NCBI GenBank assembly: GCA_002315655.1
Contig: DCHO01000073.1
Span: forward strand, 43,739-65,246
From: Christensenella sp. UBA1750
GTDB lineage: Bacteria > Bacillota > Clostridia > Christensenellales > UBA1750
Length of the DNA stretch: 21,508 bases
Reading direction: 5' to 3'
In this document: one piece after another, positions 13,017-21,039 of the stretch
Numbering within the stretch: position 1 is the stretch's first letter
How the letters are laid out: the number at the start of each line of letters is the position of its first letter
Program-made: the position numbers and the translations under genes
Notes under the pieces: model-generated
The model's input: only the letters and a program-made list of their open reading frames with translations
The model's database searches: none
Told to the model about the DNA's origin: nothing

Positions 13017-14810
13017 TTAGGCTTCCTCCAGGAAGCGGTACTGGGCTTCGCAGAGGGCGGCGTACTGGCCGCCTTTTGCGATGAGCTCATCGTGGGTGCC
13101 GCGCTCTGCGATCTTGCCGCCCTGCACGACCATGATGCAGTCGGCCTTGCGGATGGTGGAGAGGCGGTGGGCGATGACGAAGGAGGTGCGGCCTTTGAGC
13201 AGCACTTCCAGCGCCTGCTGGATGAGCAGCTCGGTGCGGGTGTCGATGGAGGAGGTGGCCTCGTCGAGAATGAGAATCTTCGGGTCATTGAGCAGGGCGC
13301 GGGCGAAGGAGATGAGCTGCTTCTGTCCGGTGGAGAGGCGGGAACCGCGCTCGTTGACCTCGGTATAGTAGCCCTTTTCCATTTCCATGATGGAATCGTG
13401 AATGCGCACGGCCTTGGCGGCGGCAATGACCTCTTCCTCGGTGGCGTCCAATTTGCCGTAGCGGATGTTGTCCATGATGGTGCCGGAGAAGATGAAGGAA
13501 TCCTGCATCATAACCGACATCTGCTTGCGCAAGCTGTGAAGTTCCACGTCCTTGACCGGGTAGCCGTCCAATTTTACGTCGCCGGAATCGGTGTCGTAGA
13601 AGCGGGAGATCAGGTTGACCACGGTGGACTTGCCCGCGCCGGTGGGGCCGACCAGAGCGATGGTCTGACCGGGATCGACGTGGAAGGAAACGTCCTTCAA
13701 AACGACCTTTTCGGGGTCGTAGGAGAAGGTAACGTGGTCGAAGTCCACGGTGCCCACGATGGGCGGCAGCTCCTTTGCGCCTTCCTTGGAGGCGATCTGC
13801 ACGGGAGTGTCCAGGATTTCAAAGATGCGCTCGCAGGAGGCCATGGCAACCAGCACGTTGTTGTAAACGTTGGCCAAGTTGTTCAGCGGTTCCCAGACGC
13901 GCCCTAAGTACCACAGGATGAGCAGCAGGGTGCCCACGGTGATGCCGCCCTGCCCCACCTGCTTGCCCAGCATGGCCACACCGAAGATGTAGACCAGACA
14001 GGTGCCGATGGTGGAGACGGTATCAAGGGACGGCCAGAACACGTTGTTGAGCTTGATGGCGCGCATCCAGCTTCTTTTGATGTCCTGATTGGTGTCGTTG
14101 AAGATGTCGGCATTCTCCTTCTCGCGGGTGAAGGCCTCGGTGATGCGCATACCCGACAGGGATTCGTGGAGGTAGCCGTTCATGTTGGAAATCTTGTTGC
14201 GGACGACCTGCCAGTTCTTGCGCATCTTGCGCTTCAAACCAAAGAGGATGAGCAGCAGGAAGGGGAGAATGGACAGGGAAATGAGGGTGAGCTTCCAGTT
14301 GACCGCCAGCATGAGCACCAGCAGAAGTACGATGGTCACGCAGTCGATGAACACGTTGACGATGCCGTTGGTGAGCAGGTCGTTTAGCGAGTTTACGTCG
14401 TTGATGACGCGCACCATGATCTTACCTGCGGAGCGGGTGTCAAAGAAGTTGAAGGACAAGTCCTGAATGTGGTTAAAGAGGTACTGGCGCAGGTCGGCGA
14501 TGGCGGAGCGTCCGGCGGTGTCCATGACCCGGGCGCGGTAGCGCATACAGACGGCGCCGATCAGGGCACAGGCGACCATGCCGATTAGGTAATAGGGGAA
14601 ATTGGAGGTGTTGCTCTCGTTGATGCCGTCGATGGCGTTGGACATGAGCATGGGCTGCGCCAGGGAACAGACGGAGGTGATCACCATGAGGAAACAGGCC
14701 AAAATGACGCGCTTTTTGTAGGGCTTTAAGAAGGACATGACGCGCAGGAACTGCTTCATGTTAAATGGGCGTTCGATGACCTCATCGTCAATGACTCTGA
14801 GCTTTGGCAT
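13017..14810 (-). CDS. Heterodimeric ABC exporter subunit, catalytic-Glu half (TMD-NBD)
   Basis: This 597-aa half-transporter has six transmembrane helices (about 35-320) and a C-terminal ATPase domain. Walker A is GPTGAGKS (388-395), Walker B is ILILDE with the catalytic E517, and the switch histidine is H548. The signature is LSTGQ (492-496) instead of LSGGQ, so it is degenerate. This is the complement of the partner subunit and matches BmrC/BmrD- or TM287/288-type heterodimers, which expel drugs, lipids or peptides. It has no C39 peptidase domain. The ATG directly follows the upstream gene's stop (TAAATG) with AAGGAGGTGG overlapping that gene's end, so the two are translationally coupled and probably made in equal amounts. 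Confidence 0.93.
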   Translation of the reverse strand: MPKLRVIDDEVIERPFNMKQFLRVMSFLKPYKKRVILACFLMVITSVCSLAQPMLMSNAIDGINESNTSNFPYYLIGMVACALIGAVCMRYRARVMDTAGRSAIADLRQYLFNHIQDLSFNFFDTRSAGKIMVRVINDVNSLNDLLTNGIVNVFIDCVTIVLLLVLMLAVNWKLTLISLSILPFLLLILFGLKRKMRKNWQVVRNKISNMNGYLHESLSGMRITEAFTREKENADIFNDTNQDIKRSWMRAIKLNNVFWPSLDTVSTIGTCLVYIFGVAMLGKQVGQGGITVGTLLLILWYLGRVWEPLNNLANVYNNVLVAMASCERIFEILDTPVQIASKEGAKELPPIVGTVDFDHVTFSYDPEKVVLKDVSFHVDPGQTIALVGPTGAGKSTVVNLISRFYDTDSGDVKLDGYPVKDVELHSLRKQMSVMMQDSFIFSGTIMDNIRYGKLDATEEEVIAAAKAVRIHDSIMEMEKGYYTEVNERGSRLSTGQKQLISFARALLNDPKILILDEATSSIDTRTELLIQQALEVLLKGRTSFVIAHRLSTIRKADCIMVVQGGKIAERGTHDELIAKGGQYAALCEAQYRFLEEA

Positions 14811-16586
14811 TTAACCCACCTCCTTTACGGCTTCTGTGGCAATGCCCTTGCGGGCGGTGATGTTCGCAAAATCCTTGTACTGATCCTGATACATATTGTA
14901 GTAAAGCCCCTTCTTCGCCAGCAGCTCTTCGTGGGTGCCGCGCTCGGCCACGGTGCCGTCGGCCAGCACGATGATCTGATCGGCGCTTCTGACGGAGGAG
15001 ATGCGGTGGGCGATGATGAAGGTGGTGCGGTCTTTCATGATGTTCTTCAAGTGCCCCTGAATCTCGTGCTCGGTCTCCATGTCCACGGCGGAGGTGGAAT
15101 CGTCAAAGACGAGGATGGCGGGATCATAGCAAATGGCTCTTGCAATGGCGATGCGCTGCTTCTGACCGCCGGAGAGACCGACACCGCGCTCGCCCACGAT
15201 GGTGTCATATTGCTGAGGCATATCGAGGATAAATTCCTCGGCCTCGGCGGCACGGGCGGCCGCTTGCACCTTTTCAAAGTCGGCATTGGGACGACCGAAC
15301 CGAATGTTGTTTTCGATGGATTCGGAGAATAAGAAGGTCTCCTGATTGACATAGCCGATGCGGTCACGGAGTTTGAGCAGCGGCATTTCCTTGACGTCCA
15401 CGCCGTCGATGAGTACCTGACCCTTGCGGCACTCATAGAAGCGTCCCAGCATATTGGTGATGGTGGTCTTGCCCTTGCCGGTTGCGCCCATGATGGCGCA
15501 GGTGGTTCCGGCGGGCACGTCGATGTTCAGATCGTGCAGCACCGTCTCGTCACCGTAGCCGAAGGTCACGTCCTTAAACTGCACATGGCCGGTGAAGCTC
15601 TCGGGGAACTTGGTGACTTCCGCGTCGTGAATCTCCTCGCCCAGATCGGTGTAGAAGAAGAGCTTTTCGGCGGAGGTGATGGCCTGAGAGAGCATATTGA
15701 TGATGTTGCCCAGCATTCTCATGGGGCCGGTGATCATCCAGATGTAGCCTGTGAAGGAGACAAGGGAACCCAAGGTCATATTCCCGCGCATGACCATCAC
15801 GCCGCCCACGCCCAGCAGCATGGGGGTGCAGATGGCACCCAGGAAGTCCAAAATCGGCACAAAGTCCGACCAGATGTAGGCGGTCTTGATGAGCAGGTCG
15901 CGCTGCTTGTCGCACTCCACCTTGAAGGAGGATTTTTCGTATTCCTCCTGCGCGAAGGCCTTGACCACGCGCACGCCGGAGATGTTCTCCTGGGTCTTGG
16001 TGGAAAGCACGGCGTTCTGTTCACGCACGTCGCGGAAGGCTTTGTGGATCTTCTTGCGGAACTTGAAAGCCACAACGCCGACGATGGGCGCGACGATGAC
16101 CATAAGCAGTGCCAGCTTCCAGTTTAAGAAGAACAGCACGAACAGGGAGCCGAAGAACCAGAAGGCGTTCTCCACCACCTGCACGATGCCGCCGCACAGA
16201 AGGTTTCTAAGGCCTTCGATATCGCCGGTCATTCTCGACATGATCTCGCCGATGTAGTTCGTGTCGTAGAAATGATAGCTCATGTGGGATAAGTGCCAGT
16301 AGAGCGAGGTACGCAGGTCGTAGACGAAGTTCTGGGAGAGCTGTTCCAGATTGATGCCGCGGCAGTAGGTGCAGCCCGCGCGCAGCACGGTGAGCCCCAA
16401 GAGCGCACCGCATAAGGGCAGCAGCTTTTCCGTCATGCCGCCGTTGATGACATCATCGACGATCCAGCCGGAGAACAGCGGGATGATGAGGCGGGTCACG
16501 TCTGCAATGATGAGGCAGAGCAGGCCGATGATCGCGTATTTTCGGTGGGGTTTGCACAGCTTGGCAATTCTTTTGATAACGTCCAT
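14811..16586 (-). CDS. Heterodimeric ABC exporter subunit, degenerate-Walker-B half (TMD-NBD)
   Basis: This 591-aa half-transporter is the first gene of the pair. Transmembrane region about 17-310; Walker A is GATGKGKT (367-374); signature LSGGQ (471-475) is canonical; Walker B is ILVFDD, with D496 where the catalytic glutamate normally stands; H-loop histidine is H527. Its own ATP site is therefore hydrolysis-poor, while its intact signature completes the good site of the partner. The ATG at 16586 has only a distant GGAGG (14 bases upstream), so initiation may be weak. A good promoter lies at 16696-16668. The substrate is unknown; the family includes multidrug and lipid exporters. Confidence 0.93.
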   Translation of the reverse strand: MDVIKRIAKLCKPHRKYAIIGLLCLIIADVTRLIIPLFSGWIVDDVINGGMTEKLLPLCGALLGLTVLRAGCTYCRGINLEQLSQNFVYDLRTSLYWHLSHMSYHFYDTNYIGEIMSRMTGDIEGLRNLLCGGIVQVVENAFWFFGSLFVLFFLNWKLALLMVIVAPIVGVVAFKFRKKIHKAFRDVREQNAVLSTKTQENISGVRVVKAFAQEEYEKSSFKVECDKQRDLLIKTAYIWSDFVPILDFLGAICTPMLLGVGGVMVMRGNMTLGSLVSFTGYIWMITGPMRMLGNIINMLSQAITSAEKLFFYTDLGEEIHDAEVTKFPESFTGHVQFKDVTFGYGDETVLHDLNIDVPAGTTCAIMGATGKGKTTITNMLGRFYECRKGQVLIDGVDVKEMPLLKLRDRIGYVNQETFLFSESIENNIRFGRPNADFEKVQAAARAAEAEEFILDMPQQYDTIVGERGVGLSGGQKQRIAIARAICYDPAILVFDDSTSAVDMETEHEIQGHLKNIMKDRTTFIIAHRISSVRSADQIIVLADGTVAERGTHEELLAKKGLYYNMYQDQYKDFANITARKGIATEAVKEVG

Positions 16587-16667
16587 TTTCTGTGAATGTG
16601 CCTCCGTTCACGGGCAGGATTGCTGATTTCTGATACGCCCGCAATATTTTTCCAAAATACTACACTA

Positions 16668-16696
16668 ATCATAATCCTTTTGGCGTGTGCAGTCAA
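16668..16696 (-). promoter_or_regulatory. Predicted promoter of the ABC exporter operon
   Basis: On the minus strand TTGACT (16696-16691), 17-base spacer, TATGAT (16673-16668), about 80 bases before the ATG at 16586, leaving a leader with the distant GGAGG. Confidence 0.65.
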
Positions 16697-16759
16697 ACGT
16701 TTTCCCTATTGTTTTACTTATTTTTATTATAGAAATTTCCTATATATATCGCAGCCGAT

Positions 16760-16788
16760 TTGATTCCTGCGTCAAGTCGTGCTATACT
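16760..16788 (+). promoter_or_regulatory. Predicted promoter of the FAD enzyme-MFS-kinase operon
   Basis: TTGATT (16760-16765), 17-base spacer, TATACT (16783-16788) with TGC immediately before it (extended -10). The start codon lies at 16877, leaving a leader of about 80 bases. The A/T-rich stretch 16700-16750 between the two divergent promoters could hold regulator sites, but I see no clear one. Confidence 0.65.
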
Positions 16789-16876
16789 GATAGACAATAA
16801 TGGCTTTTCTTGCGTACCTCACCAAAATACACAGAAAGAGCGCGGGAAAACAGATCGTGAAAGGACAAAAACGAAC

Positions 16877-18124
16877 ATGAGAAAGTATGATTTAGTGGTG
16901 TGCGGCGGTGGCTTATCCGGCATAGCGGCGGCAGTTCAGGCCAAGCGCTCGGGCGTAAAGAATGTGCTGCTCATCGAGCGGTACGGATTCTTAGGCGGCA
17001 TGGCGACCAACGGGCTCATCAACCCCTTTATGCCCTACTGGAAGAGCAACGAGCCGAAAAATGTGCTGATTCACGGCATTTTTGCCGAAATTATGGAGGA
17101 AATGCGGCTGTTCGGCGGCATGAAGGAAGGCTCTGATTCCTTTGATGCCGAGTGCATGAAGATTGTGCTGCAAAGAATGGTATTGAAAGCCGGTGTGGAA
17201 ATCCTACTGCACACCTTTGTGGAGCAGGTGCACATCAAAAATGACCGCCTTGTCGCGGTGCGCGTGGCCTCCAAGTCCGGCATCGAGTTCATGGCGGCGG
17301 ATGCCTTCATCGACTGCACGGGCGATGCGGATGTGGCGCACTTGGCGGGCACGCCGTGGGAGATCGGCCGGGACGAAGACCACCAGTGCCAGCCCATGAC
17401 CCTCTCCTTCCGCATGGCGAATGTGGACAGGAGCAAAATGCCCTCCAACAAAGAAATCGACCGTCTCTATGACGAGGCCAAGGCGCGGGGCGAGATCACC
17501 AATCCCCGCGAGGATGTGCTGCACTTTTCCACCATGCAGGACGATGTGGTGCACTTCAACACCACAAGAGTCGTCATGCACAACCCCATTTCCGCACGTT
17601 CGCTGACCGATGCCGAGTGCATTGCAAGAGAGCAGGTCTGGGAGATGGCGCGGTTCTTAATCGGCCACGTTCCCGGCTTTGAAAATGCCTATGTGCAGGT
17701 GACGGGCACCCAGATCGGCGTGCGCGAGAGCAGAAGAATCGTGGGGCAGTATGTGCTCACCAAGGACGATGTGATGAATCAGGCGCGGTTCGAGGATTGC
17801 GTGTGCCGCTTTGCCTATCAGATCGACATTCACAACCCCACGGGCACCGGCACCGAGCGCTGGCAGCTGCCCACGGGCGGATATTATGAGATTCCCTTCC
17901 GGGTCATGGTGCCCAAGCACATCGTCAATCTGCTGGTGGCAGGCCGTCCCGTTTCCGCCGACCACGCGGCACATTCCTCCCTGCGTGTGATGCCCGCCTG
18001 TGTTGCACTGGGACAGGCCGCCGGGGTTGCGGCAGCCATGAAGCTTAAGAAGGGAAGCGTTGCCTTTAAGGACTTGGACGGCGCGGCGATCCATGCCGAG
18101 CTGGAAAAGGCGGGAGCTTTCTAA
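16877..18124 (+). CDS. FAD-dependent oxidoreductase (FAD_oxidored family)
   Basis: This 415-aa flavoenzyme has the N-terminal Rossmann motif CGGGLSG (residues 9-15) with an acidic residue ending the second strand (LLIERYGFLGG). DCTGDADVAHLAG follows in the middle, and the C-terminal block has AGRPVSADHAAHSSLRVMP and ALGQAAGVAAA, a hallmark of the FAD_oxidored (PF12831) group. Members are often found in carbohydrate or organic-acid catabolic clusters; the reaction is not known. The ATG at 16877 is preferred because AAAGGA precedes it and because the frame's earlier TTG at 16760 is the promoter -35. The TAA is immediately followed by the ATG of the transporter, so the two are coupled and the transporter may import this enzyme's substrate. 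Confidence 0.9.
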   Translation: MRKYDLVVCGGGLSGIAAAVQAKRSGVKNVLLIERYGFLGGMATNGLINPFMPYWKSNEPKNVLIHGIFAEIMEEMRLFGGMKEGSDSFDAECMKIVLQRMVLKAGVEILLHTFVEQVHIKNDRLVAVRVASKSGIEFMAADAFIDCTGDADVAHLAGTPWEIGRDEDHQCQPMTLSFRMANVDRSKMPSNKEIDRLYDEAKARGEITNPREDVLHFSTMQDDVVHFNTTRVVMHNPISARSLTDAECIAREQVWEMARFLIGHVPGFENAYVQVTGTQIGVRESRRIVGQYVLTKDDVMNQARFEDCVCRFAYQIDIHNPTGTGTERWQLPTGGYYEIPFRVMVPKHIVNLLVAGRPVSADHAAHSSLRVMPACVALGQAAGVAAAMKLKKGSVAFKDLDGAAIHAELEKAGAF

Positions 18125-19327
18125 ATGACTGAACAACCAAATCCTTCCCGCGCCGGATTCCCCTTTGGCGTGATTCCCTATTATGTTTTTTACTATTTTC
18201 AGAATGCAGTCTACAACGGGTATTTCAGCCTGTTCTTAGTCTCTGCGGGCGTATTGGAGCAGAACATCGGCTATATCATGGCCTTTGCGCCGGTCATCGG
18301 CATGGGAATGCAGGCAGTGTGGGGCGCGGTGGGCGACAGAATGAAGTACAAAAACATCCTGCTGTCCCTGCTGACCTTTGCGTCCTCTGCAGTGCTGCTC
18401 CTCGGCGGGTTTGTCAACAATACTCTGTGGGGCTTTGGCATTGTCTCTGCGTTTATGTTCTTCCAGTCCGCCGTGATGCCGCTCATGGATGCCATTACCT
18501 TGGAAGCACTGGACAGGGGCAAATACGCCTATGGCCCGGTGCGCACCGTGGGCACGGTCTCCTACATGGCGGCTTCTTATCTCATCGGACTTGTTTTGAA
18601 GGACAATTACGCCCTTGTGCCCTACATCATCGCGCTGTTCTTGGCGTTGGGTCTGCTTGCGTCCTTCTTTATGCCCAAGGTGGAAGGCCACCAGCACGGC
18701 AGGGGGAAGAAGATGTCCATGACCGCGCTGTTTAAGAACAAAACGCTGATGATTCTAATCGGCTTTACCATGTTCAACATCATGGGCTTTACCCACTGCT
18801 CCACCTATTTCTCTCTGTACTTTAAGGAACTGGGCGCGACCTCCTCGCTCATCGGGCTTGCGTCCTTCTTAGGTCCCATCGGGGAGATTATCTTCCTGCC
18901 GTTGGGCGACAGAATCTTCAAAAAGACCGGCGCGGCGACCTTAACCATCATTGCCACGGTCTGCATGGCCATCCGCGCCTTCATCATCGGCGCGACCGCG
19001 AACCTCTATGTGGTGATGCTCTCCAATGCCCTGTTCGGCTGGTGCTCCATGATGATGAATTTCGGCATGATCAAGTTCATCAACAAGGCCATCCCGGACG
19101 AACTCAAGGCCTCCGGGCAGATGCTTTACAACATGGCGGGCTTCGGCGTGGCAAAAATCGTGGGTTCTCTTTTGTCCTCCGTGCTCGTCAGCTTCTTCGG
19201 GATGCGGATTCCCTTCTTCTTCTCCTGCGGCATCTGTGTACTGGGACTGTGCATCTTCGTACCCGTCATTCTGAAGAACAAAGACCTGCGGGATGCGGGC
19301 AAGGACATTGAACCCGTTATGCAATAA
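18125..19327 (+). CDS. MFS transporter (MFS_1_like type)
   Basis: This 400-aa, strongly hydrophobic protein has about 12 predicted membrane helices. The loop between helices 2 and 3 carries GAVGDRMKYK (67-76), the conserved MFS motif A in degenerate form; a second copy, LPLGDRIFKKTG, lies in the middle of the C-terminal half, as expected from internal duplication. The N-terminal pattern PYYVFYYFQNAVYNGYFSLFL resembles the sugar/aromatic-acid branch (LacY- or HcaT-like). Direction and substrate are inferred only: being fused in translation to a flavoenzyme gene (TAAATG) suggests uptake of that enzyme's substrate. The ribosome binding site AAGGCGGGAG lies within the end of the upstream gene. 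Confidence 0.9.
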   Translation: MTEQPNPSRAGFPFGVIPYYVFYYFQNAVYNGYFSLFLVSAGVLEQNIGYIMAFAPVIGMGMQAVWGAVGDRMKYKNILLSLLTFASSAVLLLGGFVNNTLWGFGIVSAFMFFQSAVMPLMDAITLEALDRGKYAYGPVRTVGTVSYMAASYLIGLVLKDNYALVPYIIALFLALGLLASFFMPKVEGHQHGRGKKMSMTALFKNKTLMILIGFTMFNIMGFTHCSTYFSLYFKELGATSSLIGLASFLGPIGEIIFLPLGDRIFKKTGAATLTIIATVCMAIRAFIIGATANLYVVMLSNALFGWCSMMMNFGMIKFINKAIPDELKASGQMLYNMAGFGVAKIVGSLLSSVLVSFFGMRIPFFFSCGICVLGLCIFVPVILKNKDLRDAGKDIEPVMQ

Positions 19328-19352
19328 GAACCTTTATATGGGAGGTTTTTCG

Positions 19353-20177
19353 ATGGACAGAATTGATTTTGTGGGAAAAATCGGCTCCATGGCGCTCATT
19401 CGCCGGGAGGAAATGGACATTGACTACAACATTTTTTCGCGCCTCGGTGCGGAGCTCAAGCCAGGTATGATCTGGGTGTCCTCCGGCGCGGTGGAAATCG
19501 GGCGGCTGGACTACATCAAGCGGCACGGACATGAGCTGGAAGGCGACAAGGACAACGTAAAGACCGACTATGCTGCCCAGGGTCAGGCCATTCTGATGGA
19601 GAATTACAGACGGTTCATTTCCCCGGAATATTCCGTCCGTCAGTTCCTGGTCGAGCACACCCACTTTAATTCCCGCAAGACCCGGGAGTTCATCAAAAAT
19701 GCCCTGATTCGCTGTGCCGAGCAGGGCGCGGTGCCCATCGTCAATTACAATGACCCGGTTTCCTTTGAGGAGCACCGCAAGATGGAACTGATGCGCCTGC
19801 AGGACATGATGGAGGGCAATGTGGTGCAGTGCCTCGATAATGACGAGACCGCCTCCGTTATTGCCGAGGCAGTCAACGCCAAGACCCTGCTCATCTTAAC
19901 CTCCACCGACGGCATCTATGCCGACCCCTACGACCCTTCCACCCTCATCAAGACCGTGGAGGCCAAGGACGGCGAGGAAATGGAGCGCAAGATTCGGGAA
20001 TTGCAGACCTACTGCGAAGGCACCTCCCGCGCCGGTTCCAACGGCGCAAAGGCCAAGCTGGAATACATTCTGCCCTGTGCCAAGGCGGGCACCACCGTGC
20101 TCATCGGCTCGGCGAAATACCGCATTTCCCAGTTGGTGAACGGCGATGTGCCCTGCACCCGGTTCAGTCTGAAATAA
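19353..20177 (+). CDS. Amino-acid kinase family protein, glutamate 5-kinase-like (no PUA domain)
   Basis: This 274-aa protein consists of the amino-acid kinase fold alone. GKIGS (8-12) is the phosphate-binding start, VSSGAV (42-47) and AAQGQ (74-78) resemble ProB, and PIVNYND (128-134) matches the ProB glutamate-site block. DNDETASVIA (162-171) and LTSTDGIYADP (182-192) match the nucleotide region, and GTSRAGSNGAKAKLE (223-237) replaces ProB's GTGGM-x-TK block. The altered last block and the absence of proA make true glutamate 5-kinase activity uncertain; another carboxylate or carbamate substrate is possible. GGGAGG lies 7 bases before the ATG, which is 25 bases after the MFS gene, so it is the third gene of the same operon. 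Confidence 0.82.
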   Translation: MDRIDFVGKIGSMALIRREEMDIDYNIFSRLGAELKPGMIWVSSGAVEIGRLDYIKRHGHELEGDKDNVKTDYAAQGQAILMENYRRFISPEYSVRQFLVEHTHFNSRKTREFIKNALIRCAEQGAVPIVNYNDPVSFEEHRKMELMRLQDMMEGNVVQCLDNDETASVIAEAVNAKTLLILTSTDGIYADPYDPSTLIKTVEAKDGEEMERKIRELQTYCEGTSRAGSNGAKAKLEYILPCAKAGTTVLIGSAKYRISQLVNGDVPCTRFSLK

Positions 20178-20190
20178 CGGGGGTGCACCA

Positions 20191-20258
20191 AAAGGCTCGC
20201 CCGCGTGCGGGAGAGCTGTCAAAATTCAACTTGTTGGATTTTGACTGAGAGGGCGCCC
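20191..20258 (+). repeat. Twin-hairpin intergenic element (possible member of a dispersed repeat family)
   Basis: Hairpin 1: GCTC (20195-20198) and CCCGC (20200-20204) pair with GCGGG (20207-20211) and GAGC (20213-20216). Hairpin 2: GTCAAAATTCAAC (20218-20230) pairs with GTTGGATTTTGAC (20233-20245), one G-T wobble, two-base loop. It is flanked by AAAGGCTC on the left and GACTGAGAGGG on the right. No T tract follows, so it is not a normal terminator. The GGCTC...GGGAGAGCTGTC...GACTGAGAGGG layout resembles a repeat I recall being abundant between genes in Oscillospiraceae; unverified. Confidence 0.55.
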
Positions 20259-20288
20259 ATGAATGAACCAATCATTTGGAGGAAAATG

Positions 20289-20792
20289 ATGCTGAAAACG
20301 GAACGTCTCATTTTGCGTCCCTTTGAGGAAGGGGACGGGCAGGATTTATACGAATATCTCTCCGACCCGGAGGTCGTAAAGTTTGAGCCCTACAAGCCCT
20401 ACACCAAGGAGGAAGCCTATAAGGAGGCCGTCAACCGCTCCGCGATGGACTGCTTCTTGGCTGTGGAGCTGAACGGCAAGGTCATCGGGAACATCTACTT
20501 CGGCAAAGAGGATGAGTACCGCGCCGAGATCGGCTGGGTGTTCAACCGCGCCTTCTGGGGGCACGGCTACGCCACCGAGGCCGCCAAGGCCGTCATTGAT
20601 GACGCCTTTGAAAACTCTAAAATCTGCCGCATCGTTGCCATGCTTGACCCGCAGAACCCCGCTTCCTGGAAGCTCTGCGAACGCCTTGGCATGACCCGCG
20701 AGGGGCACTTTATCCGCAACGTTTACTTCTTCAAGGATGCAAGCGGCGAGCCCATCTGGAAGGACACCTACCAGTACGCCATCCTCAAATAA
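20289..20792 (+). CDS. GNAT family N-acetyltransferase (RimJ/RimL-like)
   Basis: This 167-aa protein starts MLKTERLILRPFEEGD, the classic beginning of the RimJ/RimL acetyltransferase branch. IGWVFNRAFWGHGYATEAAKAV contains the acetyl-CoA pyrophosphate-binding turn (WGHGYA), and NPASWKLCERLGMTREG is the usual C-terminal motif. These enzymes acetylate protein N-termini or small amines; the substrate is not predictable. GGAGG (20278-20282) lies 6 bases before the ATG at 20289; ATGs at 20286 and 20259 are in frame but give poorer spacing or add residues not seen in the family. The gene follows the twin-hairpin element and has its own terminator. Confidence 0.88.
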   Translation: MLKTERLILRPFEEGDGQDLYEYLSDPEVVKFEPYKPYTKEEAYKEAVNRSAMDCFLAVELNGKVIGNIYFGKEDEYRAEIGWVFNRAFWGHGYATEAAKAVIDDAFENSKICRIVAMLDPQNPASWKLCERLGMTREGHFIRNVYFFKDASGEPIWKDTYQYAILK

Positions 20793-20829
20793 ACTTCGCG
20801 TTTAAGAACAAAATTAACCTGTTTGTTTT

Positions 20830-20861
20830 GCCCGTCGGAATGACCCTCCGGCGGGCTTTTT
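20830..20861 (+). terminator. Intrinsic terminator after the GNAT gene
   Basis: GCCCGtCGGA (20830-20839) pairs with TCCGgCGGGC (20847-20856), one G-T wobble, 7-base loop, followed by TTTTT (20857-20861). Confidence 0.9.
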
Positions 20862-20918
20862 GCTGCCTTTGAAACAGCCCGGAAATAACTGAATAGATTG
20901 TGTTAAGTGTTGAAATAT

Positions 20919-20933
20919 TATGGTTTTACCATA
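20919..20933. promoter_or_regulatory. Perfect palindrome in the gyrB upstream region
   Basis: TATGGT-TTT-ACCATA is a perfect 6-bp inverted repeat, located where the -35 of the gyrB promoter would fall. It is a candidate operator, though A/T-rich palindromes this short can arise by chance. Confidence 0.4.
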
Positions 20934-20940
20934 CAGAATA

Positions 20941-20949
20941 TGTTATAAT
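20941..20949 (+). promoter_or_regulatory. Extended -10 promoter of gyrB
   Basis: TGT-TATAAT (TG at 20941-20942, hexamer 20944-20949) is a perfect extended -10; no good -35 lies 16-18 bases upstream. The transcript leader would be about 85 bases before the ATG at 21040. Confidence 0.6.
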
Positions 20950-21039
20950 ATATAAGAAAAAATTTTGATTTCAGGAACCCTTGAAAAGATGGATTTCCCC
21001 GGAAATGAAAAGCGCGTTTTGCGGATGTGAGGGAGAAGT

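Noticed and set aside
13008..13907. Plus-strand open frame (299 aa) opposite the ABC subunit
   Set aside because: Shadow of the ATPase domain coding strand; it also runs through the gene end with no RBS.
6427..16586. ABC pair 13017-16586 as exporter of the 71-aa double-glycine peptide
   Set aside because: Neither subunit has an N-terminal C39 peptidase domain, and the genes are more than 6 kb apart with unrelated operons between.
16760..16876. Longer N-terminus for the FAD enzyme
   Set aside because: It would start in the -35 hexamer, and the Rossmann motif normally begins within about 10 residues of the N-terminus, as it does from 16877.
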